DNA of 64,000 nucleotides from Martinezella lusitana (GTDB lineage: Bacteria > Pseudomonadota > Alphaproteobacteria > Rhizobiales > Rhizobiaceae): contig NZ_FMAF01000001.1 in the NCBI RefSeq assembly GCF_900094565.1, positions 124,001 to 188,000 of the forward strand, written 5' to 3'. How positions within the stretch are numbered: position 1 is the stretch's first letter; every line of letters starts with the position of its first letter. The position numbers and the translations under genes were made by a program. Below the pieces are notes generated by a model. The model saw only the letters and a list, made by a program, of their open reading frames with translations. It had not been told where the DNA came from and made no database searches. This document shows, piece after piece, positions 57,456-64,000 of this stretch.

Positions 57456-59453
57456 ATGATGAAGAACCGTGCCGGTTGGCTGGCTCTGTTGGTGCTGATA
57501 ATTGCGACCATACTGATGGTCTTTTTCGTGATGCCGCGCATCAACGGGGACAAGAAGCCGATAGGCGATGCGGTCAATCAGGCCAGCAACACGGTGAAGA
57601 ATACGATCGAGGATAGTGCGCAAAAGGCTGCCGAGACAGCTCAGTCGACACAGAATGCGGTGTCGAACGCCGCCAACACGGCCGATCTCGCCAAAAAGCT
57701 TACCGATCTGACGGGTGCCGCGACAGCGTCGCTTGCCGACCTCAAGGCGCTGTTCAAGGATGGCACGACGCCGAGCCAGGATATTTTCGCAGCCGCGAAG
57801 ACGAAGGCGATCACGGCGCTTCAGTCGATCGTCGCTTTTGCGCTTCCCGCCGGCACGGATCAGACGGCAACCGGCCTCGTCACAAAGGTACAGGATGGCG
57901 CGAACAAGGCGCTCGCCATTGTCCAGTCGCTTCCCGACAACGCGGCCGAGGCCAGCGCTGCAATCGACAAGGCATTGGCGGCGCTGACCGGCGGCGCTGC
58001 ACCAACGACCGAGGCAGCGACGAAATCCCTGGTCCCGTCGTTCGACGTGCTGCGCGTAGAACCCGATGGATCCACCGTCATCGCCGGCTCGGCCGAGCCG
58101 AACGCCAAGCTGGAGATCGTCGATGGCGAAAAGGTCGTGACCACGACCAATGTCGGCCCCAGCGGCGACTTTGCCGCGGTACTCGACAATCCGTTGCCGC
58201 CCGGCGATCACGAGCTGGTGCTGCGCGCGACCGGCAAGGACGGCAAGCCCGTCAACTCCGAGGAAGTGGCCACCGTTTCAGTCCCGAAGGATGATTCGAC
58301 ACAGCTTCTCGCCATGGTGTCGAAGCCGGGCACGGCCAGCCGTATCATCACGGCTCCCTCGGCCAAGCAGGGCCGCGTGACGGCCGCCGAGCAGAATGCG
58401 CCGACAGCCAATGCTCAGGGCAATGCATCCGACGCCAAGCCGCAACAGGACGGCAGCGCCGTGGCATCCGCCAACCCCGCTGCCGGCACGCCTGCGACGA
58501 CGGATGGGCAGCCGGATGTCCTGGTCAACGCCGTGGAAATCGAAAACGACCATATCTTCGTTGCCGGCACCACGAAGCCCCACGCCAAGGTGCGCGCCTA
58601 TGCCGACGACAAGTTGATCGGAGAGATCGCGGCCGGTGGCGACGGGCATTTCGTCGTCGATGGCGTGATGCCGCTCGCTGTCGGCGACCACAAGATTCGC
58701 GTCGACGTGCTCGACAGCGCAGGCAAGGTAGTTGTGCGCACCAGCGTCAATTTCACCCGCCCCGAAGGCAATCAGGTGACCGTTGCCGCGCAGACGCAGT
58801 CGGTGGCCGCCGCGATGGTGCCGCTCGACGAGGGAGAGCTTGCCAAGCTCAGAGAAGGTGCCGGCAAGGCTTTCGCACTGTTGAAGGGCCTATTTACTGA
58901 CGGCAAGCAGCCGAATGTGGAACAGCTTGCCGCTGCACGCTCCGGCACGGAGATCGCGCTGAAGTCGCTTTCGGAATTCCGGCCGGCCATTGGCGCCAGC
59001 GCGGACCTGAAGAAGGCTGCTGCCGACGCTTCGGCCGCCGCCCTCAAGGCGCTTGCCGTATTGCAGGCTCTTCCGAAGGATCCGAAGTCGGTCGGCGATG
59101 GGCTACCCAATCTCGAACACATGATCGCGGCCATCACCGCGCCGGCACAGACGGCACCGGCCCAGCCGAATACGGAGGTCTCGTCGAACGAGAGCGGTCC
59201 GAAGACACTGGAGCAGGCTCCGCTCTCGCAGGATGCCAACGCCGTCATCATCCGTCGCGGCGATACGCTGTGGCAAATATCACGCCGTATCTATGGCGCC
59301 GGCGTGCGCTACACGACGATCTATCTGGCCAACGAGGACAAGATCAACAATCCGGACCGAATCCTTCCCGGACAGGTCTTCGGCCTTCCGAAGGACGCGC
59401 TTCCCAACGCCGAAGAGCTTCATCGCAAGCGGCTTTCGGGCGAGCATCTCTAG
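57456..59453 (+). CDS. LysM domain protein with two Ig-like domains and a duplicated helical module
   Basis: A 665-residue protein with an N-terminal membrane anchor (about residues 6-28). Then come a coiled region, a helical module (about 84-178, LKALFKDGTTPSQDIFAAAK), an Ig-like domain (about 193-277) and a disordered linker. A second Ig-like domain (about 355-436), a second copy of the helical module (about 463-560, LKGLFTDGKQPNVEQLAAAR) and a C-terminal LysM domain (about 596-646, RRGDTLWQISRRIYG) follow. LysM binds peptidoglycan, so it probably bridges inner membrane and wall. Function unknown. The TAG stop starts a dispersed repeat. Confidence 0.88.
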   Translation: MMKNRAGWLALLVLIIATILMVFFVMPRINGDKKPIGDAVNQASNTVKNTIEDSAQKAAETAQSTQNAVSNAANTADLAKKLTDLTGAATASLADLKALFKDGTTPSQDIFAAAKTKAITALQSIVAFALPAGTDQTATGLVTKVQDGANKALAIVQSLPDNAAEASAAIDKALAALTGGAAPTTEAATKSLVPSFDVLRVEPDGSTVIAGSAEPNAKLEIVDGEKVVTTTNVGPSGDFAAVLDNPLPPGDHELVLRATGKDGKPVNSEEVATVSVPKDDSTQLLAMVSKPGTASRIITAPSAKQGRVTAAEQNAPTANAQGNASDAKPQQDGSAVASANPAAGTPATTDGQPDVLVNAVEIENDHIFVAGTTKPHAKVRAYADDKLIGEIAAGGDGHFVVDGVMPLAVGDHKIRVDVLDSAGKVVVRTSVNFTRPEGNQVTVAAQTQSVAAAMVPLDEGELAKLREGAGKAFALLKGLFTDGKQPNVEQLAAARSGTEIALKSLSEFRPAIGASADLKKAAADASAAALKALAVLQALPKDPKSVGDGLPNLEHMIAAITAPAQTAPAQPNTEVSSNESGPKTLEQAPLSQDANAVIIRRGDTLWQISRRIYGAGVRYTTIYLANEDKINNPDRILPGQVFGLPKDALPNAEELHRKRLSGEHL

Positions 59454-59520
59454 AGCAATTCCAGGAAACGTGCGCAGCGGTTTTCCGTCCGGAACTGCGT
59501 AAAAACAATAGCCTGGAGCT
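59452..59520 (+). repeat. Dispersed rhizobial intergenic repeat (plus-strand copy)
   Basis: AGAGCAATTCCAGGAAACGT followed by GCGCAGCGGTTTTCCGTCCG and a CGTAAAAACAA stretch. The same order occurs on the minus strand at 44401-44460. The TAG stop codon of the LysM gene (59451-59453) is shared with its left end. Confidence 0.8.
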
Positions 59521-59536
59521 CCCTCGACAAGGTCAT

Positions 59537-59576
59537 GCATCGGCCAGGCGCGATCAACGCCTGGCCGATGCTTTTA
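59537..59576 (+). terminator. Strong intrinsic terminator after the LysM gene
   Basis: Perfect 14-base arms GCATCGGCCAGGCG (59537-59550) and CGCCTGGCCGATGC (59558-59571) enclose seven bases and lead into TTTT. It should insulate the LysM gene from the ABC exporter gene. Confidence 0.85.
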
Positions 59577-59720
59577 CGCGGCATAAAAATAGTATAAGCG
59601 TCGCGCAACCCTCATCGCCTTCGCGTGACGGCCGCGCTTTTGCATGCGAAGGCAATCCCAGCCGGGCCGCCCCAGTGGTCGTCAACGTCCGGCTGCCTCG
59701 ATTATTCGCCGGAGACGGAC

Positions 59721-61607
59721 ATGGCAGACCGCAAGAAAACCATATCGGCGGATTCCAGCAATCCATTGAATACGATCATCAATCTCTGGCCCTATATGTG
59801 GCCGGCCGGACGCATGGACCTGAAGATGCGTGTCGTCTGGGCGACCGTCTTCCTGTTGGTCTCGAAATTCTTCCTGCTGCTGGTTCCCTATTTCTTCAAA
59901 TGGTCCGTCGACGCCTTGAACGGCAAGCTCGACATGCAGGGCATCCTGCCGGCCTTCATGGTCGGCGCCATCGCACTCATCGTCGCCACGAACGCTACAC
60001 GTCTCATACAGCTGGGCCTCAACCAGCTTCGCGATGCGCTGTTTGCAAGCGTCGGCCAGTATGCGGTTCGCCAGCTCGCCTACCGGACCTTCGTGCACAT
60101 ACACGAACTGTCGCTACGCTTCCATCTGGAGCGCAAGACAGGCGGCCTTTCGCGCGTCATCGAGCGCGGCACCAAGGGCATCGAAACCATCGTCCGCTTC
60201 ACCATCCTCAATACGTTTCCGACATTCATCGAATTCCTGCTGACCGCCATCATCTTCTGGCGCGGCTACGGCTTTTCCTATCTCGCCGTGACGGCGGTCA
60301 CGGTCTGGCTCTACATCTGGTTCACCGTCAAGGCGAGCGACTGGCGCATTTCCATCCGCCGCACGATGAACGACAGCGACACGGACGCCAATACGAAGGC
60401 GATCGATTCGCTTCTGAATTTCGAGACCGTCAAGTATTTCGGCAACGAGGAGATGGAGGCCAGGCGTTTCGATCAGTCGATGGCGAAGTATGAAAAGGCC
60501 GCGACGGGCGTCTGGACATCGCTCGGCTGGCTGAACTTCGGCCAGGGCGTGATCTTCGGCCTCGGCTCGACGGTCATGATGGTCATCTCCGGCTTGTCCG
60601 TTCTCAACGGGCACCAGACCGTCGGCGACTTCGTCTTTATCAATGCCATGCTACTGCAGCTTTCCGTGCCGTTGAATTTCATCGGTTTCGTGTACCGCGA
60701 AATCCGCCAGGGCCTGACTGATATCGAGGAAATGTTCGACCTGCTGGAGGTCAAGCCCGAGGTGACAGACGCTGACGACGCAAAGGATCTGATTATCGGC
60801 AACGGCGCCATCTCGTTCAAGGATGTGCATTTCGCATACGATGCTGCCCGACCGATCCTGAAGGGCATTTCCTTCGAGGTGCCCGCCGGCAAGACAGTCG
60901 CCGTGGTCGGTCCGTCGGGCGCGGGAAAATCGACCCTGTCGCGCCTTCTCTACCGCTTCTACGACGTGCAAAGCGGCACGATCACCATCGACGGCCAGGA
61001 CCTGCGCACGGTGACGCAGAAGAGCCTGCGCAAAGTGATCGGCATGGTGCCGCAGGACACGGTGCTTTTCAACGACACCATCGCCTACAACATCCGCTAC
61101 GGTCGGCCGGGCGCGAGCGACGCAGAGGCGGCGGCGGCGACGGAGATCGCCCAAATCGGCGATTTCATCCGCCATCTGCCCGACGGCTTCGAGACGAAGG
61201 TCGGAGAGCGTGGCCTCAAACTGTCAGGGGGAGAGAAGCAGCGCGTCGCGATTGCCCGTACCGTTCTAAAAGCGCCGCCGGTACTGATCCTCGACGAGGC
61301 GACCTCGGCGCTGGACACGACGACCGAGCGCGAGATCCAGGCGGCCCTCGATGTCGTTTCGAAGAACCGCACCACGCTGGTCATCGCCCATCGCCTTTCG
61401 ACCGTGATCGGCGCTGACGAGATCATCGTGCTGAAAAGCGGCGTGATCGCCGAGCGCGGCACGCATGCGGACCTGCTCTCCCAGAATGGGCTCTACGCCT
61501 CCATGTGGAACCGTCAACGCGAGGCCACGCAGGCAGAGGAGCTTCTGAAGCAGGTGCGCGAAAACGACGACCTGGGCGTGGTCAACCGGCTGGCGCCGGC
61601 AAGCTGA
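59721..61607 (+). CDS. Atm1-type ABC transporter (permease-ATPase fusion)
   Basis: A 628-residue half transporter with an N-terminal membrane domain (about 25-330, six helices) and a C-terminal ATPase. Walker A is GPSGAGKST (about 395-403), the signature LSGGEKQRVAIART (about 503-516), and LILDEATSALD is Walker B. The membrane part (RTFVHIHELSLRFHLERKTGGLSRVIERGTKGIE) is typical of bacterial Atm1/HMT1-like exporters of glutathione-bound metals or persulfides. The start is the ATG at 59721; the upstream frame to 59625 is unlike coding. Confidence 0.9.
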   Translation: MADRKKTISADSSNPLNTIINLWPYMWPAGRMDLKMRVVWATVFLLVSKFFLLLVPYFFKWSVDALNGKLDMQGILPAFMVGAIALIVATNATRLIQLGLNQLRDALFASVGQYAVRQLAYRTFVHIHELSLRFHLERKTGGLSRVIERGTKGIETIVRFTILNTFPTFIEFLLTAIIFWRGYGFSYLAVTAVTVWLYIWFTVKASDWRISIRRTMNDSDTDANTKAIDSLLNFETVKYFGNEEMEARRFDQSMAKYEKAATGVWTSLGWLNFGQGVIFGLGSTVMMVISGLSVLNGHQTVGDFVFINAMLLQLSVPLNFIGFVYREIRQGLTDIEEMFDLLEVKPEVTDADDAKDLIIGNGAISFKDVHFAYDAARPILKGISFEVPAGKTVAVVGPSGAGKSTLSRLLYRFYDVQSGTITIDGQDLRTVTQKSLRKVIGMVPQDTVLFNDTIAYNIRYGRPGASDAEAAAATEIAQIGDFIRHLPDGFETKVGERGLKLSGGEKQRVAIARTVLKAPPVLILDEATSALDTTTEREIQAALDVVSKNRTTLVIAHRLSTVIGADEIIVLKSGVIAERGTHADLLSQNGLYASMWNRQREATQAEELLKQVRENDDLGVVNRLAPAS

Positions 61608-61741
61608 GCGGAGGCGCGGCATACTGCTGCTCCGAGGGGTCACCCCAGGCAATATCGCGCAGAAATATTACACAGGGCAGCTGTCACGAGGTTGAGACGA
61701 CAGCTTGCTAGGTACGGTTCTCACTTTCAAGGGAGCCCCAA

Positions 61742-62440
61742 ATGCGTAATTTTGCCAAAGTTTTAACACTGCTGCTCGTTGTCGGCGTTACCTCGCCGGT
61801 TTTCGCCGAGGATGCCAAGCCGTTCACGGATGCCAAGGAGATCAATCTCCTCAATCTGCTGCCGCCGCCGCCCGCCAATGATTCGGCGCAGATGAAGGCC
61901 GAGCTGGGCGAAATCCTGACCATCCAGGTTACCCGCACACCGGAAATGGCGGCACGCGCCGTGGCCGATGCGGAAGAGAATGTCTGGCGCTTCTCCGATG
62001 TCATCGACAATCCGAAGTTCACCAAGGAGAATCTGCCGAAATTCTCCGCATTCTTCGATCGCATCGTCGAGACGGAAGGCGCCGTCGTCGATCCGGCCAA
62101 GGATGTCTGGAAGCGCCCGCGTCCGCATCTCTACAGCGATCTCGTCAAGCCGATCGTACCGCTCTCCAAGTCCGGCTCCTATCCGTCCGGCCACACCACG
62201 GTCGGCACGCTGATGGGCATCGTGCTCTCGAACATGGTGCCGGAGAAGCGTGCTGTCATCATGGCCCGCGCCTGGGAATACGGCCATAACCGCATCGTCG
62301 GCGGCATTCACTATGCAACCGATATCGAAGCCGGCCGCATCGCCGGCACCGTCATCGCCGAAACCATCATGACGCATGACGACTACAAGAGCGAATACGA
62401 GGGCGCCAAGGCGGAACTGCGCGCCGCTCTCGGCCTCTGA
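61742..62440 (+). CDS. Class A acid phosphatase (PhoN-like)
   Basis: A 232-residue exported phosphatase with a signal peptide cleaved near SPVFAED. The PAP2-type motifs are KDVWKRPRP, GSYPSGHTT and GHNRIVGGIHYATDIEAGR, the last two carrying the catalytic histidines. These are the class A non-specific acid phosphatase signatures. It should act in the periplasm on organic phosphates. It is preceded by a 134-base gap and followed by a likely terminator. Confidence 0.93.
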   Translation: MRNFAKVLTLLLVVGVTSPVFAEDAKPFTDAKEINLLNLLPPPPANDSAQMKAELGEILTIQVTRTPEMAARAVADAEENVWRFSDVIDNPKFTKENLPKFSAFFDRIVETEGAVVDPAKDVWKRPRPHLYSDLVKPIVPLSKSGSYPSGHTTVGTLMGIVLSNMVPEKRAVIMARAWEYGHNRIVGGIHYATDIEAGRIAGTVIAETIMTHDDYKSEYEGAKAELRAALGL

Positions 62441-62469
62441 TCCCTACTTCACGACAGCATCGCATCCCC

Positions 62470-62503
62470 AAGCCGCCCGATCGTCTCCGGCGGCTTGCCT
62501 TTT
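62470..62503 (+). terminator. Intrinsic terminator after the acid phosphatase gene
   Basis: AAGCCGCC (62470-62477) and GGCGGCTT (62489-62496) are perfect arms with an 11-base loop, followed by GCCTTTT. It separates the phosphatase gene from pyrE. Confidence 0.55.
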
Positions 62504-62599
62504 GCGCATACCGAGCCTGGCGCATATTTGCCCCTTCCCGCCACCAGCACTTCCCGCCACGACTGCTAAAATTATGCGGTTTACGGTCGGATGATTTCG

Positions 62600-62611
62600 C
62601 GCGTATACGCG
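62600..62611. promoter_or_regulatory. Perfect 12-base palindrome upstream of pyrE
   Basis: CGCGTATACGCG lies about 30 bases before the pyrE start. Position and symmetry fit a protein-binding site, but no regulator is known to me for it, and a chance palindrome is possible. Confidence 0.3.
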
Positions 62612-62640
62612 AGAAGCTTTGCGATATGGGAGGTTCGATG

Positions 62641-63183
62641 ATGACTGATGGGGTAATTTACACGAAAGGCGAACTCGCCCGGTGTATTGCCGAAGTGGCA
62701 AGCCTGCAGGGTGAATTCACACTCCGTTCGGGTCAGATCTCCAACCGGTATTTCGACAAGTATCGCTTCGAAGGCACACCTTCTCTTCTAAAGCCGCTGG
62801 CCCGCGCCATGGCTGAGCTCATCCCGGCCGAAACCGAGATTCTGGCGGGCCTGGAACTGGGCGGCATTCCGCTTGTAACAGCAATCTCGCTCGAGATCGG
62901 CCTCCCCGCAGCGTTTGTTCGCAAGGAAGCGAAGACCTATGGGACATGCCGGGCAATCGAGGGACAGAATGTTTCGGGTCGCCGCGTCACTTTCATCGAG
63001 GATGTGATTACGACGGGCGGCGCAGTGAAAGACGCCTATCACCTGGCGCTTGGCGAGCATGCACACATCCTTGCCGTCGTCTGCGCCATCTGGCGTGGGG
63101 ATGGCGCGCCGACAATCCAAGGCCTTCCAGAACTCTCTGTCCTTCCAGTCTTTACGAAGGCGGATCTGGAAAACGCCAGGTAG
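62641..63183 (+). CDS. pyrE: Orotate phosphoribosyltransferase
   Basis: A 180-residue enzyme that joins orotate to PRPP in pyrimidine synthesis. The PRPP-binding loop is VTFIEDVITTGGAV (about residues 113-126), and the N-terminal part GEFTLRSGQISNRYFDKYRFE is typical. GGGAGG at 62628-62633 suggests the ATG at 62641 (or 62638) as start; the ATG at 62626 overlaps that site. It is slightly shorter than the E. coli enzyme (213 residues) because of the C-terminal side. Confidence 0.93.
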   Translation: MTDGVIYTKGELARCIAEVASLQGEFTLRSGQISNRYFDKYRFEGTPSLLKPLARAMAELIPAETEILAGLELGGIPLVTAISLEIGLPAAFVRKEAKTYGTCRAIEGQNVSGRRVTFIEDVITTGGAVKDAYHLALGEHAHILAVVCAIWRGDGAPTIQGLPELSVLPVFTKADLENAR

Positions 63184-63384
63184 TGGAGGCCGCAGAAGAG
63201 AGCGGGATTGCATTGGGGGCGAGCGTGCGAGAGCATTGCTCATGACGGCATTTGCCTGTAGTCACCGTCGACTGGTAATCAGAGCAAGACCGCTTATCTT
63301 GTTCTCATCTTTTGACCGGCATCATCTCGTTCCGCAACCGGGGTTCGGTTTTCACGAGGGTGCCTTTAACGGAGTAGGCTGTAG

Positions 63385-64000
63385 ATGAGCTTGTTGAACA
63401 GCGTGCGCAACGTCATCGTTCCGGTGCATAAGGAAGGTTATCCCTTCGTTGCAGGTTTCTTCGTCGCGTCGCTGGTGCTCGGCTGGATTTTCAAGCCGCT
63501 CTTCTGGATCGGCCTGATCCTGACGCTCTGGTGCGCCTATTTCTTCCGCGATCCCGAGCGCATGACGCCCCAGGACGACGATCTCGCCGTATCGCCGGCC
63601 GACGGCAAGGTTTCCGGCGTGCAGATGGTCACACCGCCGGCTGAGCTCAACCTTGGCACCGAGCCGATGCTGCGTGTCTCGATCTTCATGAACGTCTTCG
63701 ACTGCCACGTGAACCGTTCGCCGATGCGCGGGCGCATCACCAACATCGCCTATCGCCAGGGCAGCTTCCTCAATGCGGAACTGGACAAGGCCAGCGAGCA
63801 GAACGAGCGAAACGGCCTCGTCATCGAAACGAAACACGGCGAAATCGGTGTCGTGCAGATCGCCGGTCTCGTCGCCCGCCGCATCCTTTGTTTCGTGAAC
63901 CCGAACGAGCCGCTGGACGCAGGCGAGCGCATCGGCCTGATCCGCTTCGGCTCACGCCTCGACGTCTTCCTGCCCGAGGGTGCTTCGCCGCGCGTGGCCG
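63385..64000 (+). CDS. psd: Phosphatidylserine decarboxylase proenzyme (5' part)
   Basis: The frame is open to the window edge, giving 205 codons. It makes phosphatidylethanolamine from phosphatidylserine, and the enzyme has a pyruvoyl group formed by self-cleavage. The N-terminus ([20 protein letters not shown]) is followed by a membrane segment (about 20-45), then FFRDPER and SPADGKV. The cleavage site is probably the Gly-Ser of [11 protein letters not shown] near residue 190, as in the short (archaeal-like) Psd group. The start follows GGAGTAGGCTGTAG. In rhizobia pssA usually follows. Confidence 0.95.
   Translation, partial: MSLLNSVRNVIVPVHKEGYPFVAGFFVASLVLGWIFKPLFWIGLILTLWCAYFFRDPERMTPQDDDLAVSPADGKVSGVQMVTPPAELNLGTEPMLRVSIFMNVFDCHVNRSPMRGRITNIAYRQGSFLNAELDKASEQNERNGLVIETKHGEIGVVQIAGLVARRILCFVNPNEPLDAGERIGLIRFGSRLDVFLPEGASPRVA

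Noticed and set aside
59625..59720. 32-residue extension of the Atm1-type exporter
   Set aside because: The composition is unlike coding, and family members begin near MADRKK; the ATG at 59721 is preferred.

Overview
The window looks like core chromosome of an alphaproteobacterium in the Rhizobiaceae, most likely Rhizobium. The grounds are GC-rich coding sequence, gene order familiar from rhizobia (lptF-lptG-lptD-surA-pdxA-rsmA, fabD-fabG-acpP-fabF-mltG-yicC-gmk, rpsF-rpsR-DUF2232-rplI), a TakP-type TRAP binding protein, and dispersed intergenic repeats of the kind common in rhizobia. The species cannot be fixed from this sequence. About 59 protein genes are called. I saw no tRNA, rRNA, insertion sequence, prophage or CRISPR array.

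Region by region: 1-2346 holds the uvrC 3' end, pgsA and the molybdopterin synthase pair moaD-moaE. 2350-4862 holds a LivH-like permease divergent from a CGNR zinc-finger protein and a lipoprotein, then ndk. 5087-9199 has a DinB-fold protein, a small protein resembling the front end of rhizobial diguanylate cyclases, an ABC-F ATPase and a lipoprotein polysaccharide deacetylase. 9356-14667 has a TRAP transporter split into convergent units (binding protein on +, permeases on -), a sugar dehydrogenase and a GrpB protein. 14707-25424 has holC and pepA, then a PAP2 phosphatase and the cell-envelope run lptF, lptG, lptD, surA-like, pdxA, rsmA.

25449-32156 is a minus-strand run for fatty acid synthesis and peptidoglycan processing (fabD, fabG, acpP, fabF, mltG, yicC, gmk). 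32350-37048 has an aldo/keto reductase, a histidine phosphatase and the S6/S18/L9 ribosomal cluster with a long, structured rpsF leader. 37122-41275 has a glycerophosphodiesterase and a MarR-EmrB-EmrA type efflux operon. 41622-49824 has dnaB, alr, a LysE exporter, radA, cvpA, purF and an SDR. 50050-53830 is a tightly coupled operon: cysS, three tandem GFA-domain proteins and a proline iminopeptidase. 54011-64000 has a citramalate synthase-like gene, rarD, a LOG protein, a large LysM/Ig-like protein, an Atm1-type ABC exporter, a class A acid phosphatase, pyrE and the start of psd.

No obviously new defence or mobile system is present. The most interesting items are: the internally duplicated helical-Ig-Ig-helical-LysM protein at 57456-59453; three overlapping GFA paralogues downstream of cysS; a near-perfect 28-bp palindrome between the CGNR gene and the divergent permease; intrinsic-terminator-like hairpins just before alr and in the rpsF leader; inverted repeats flanking the starts of the GrpB and yicC genes; and a repeat family whose TAGAG end forms the stop codon of two unrelated genes.
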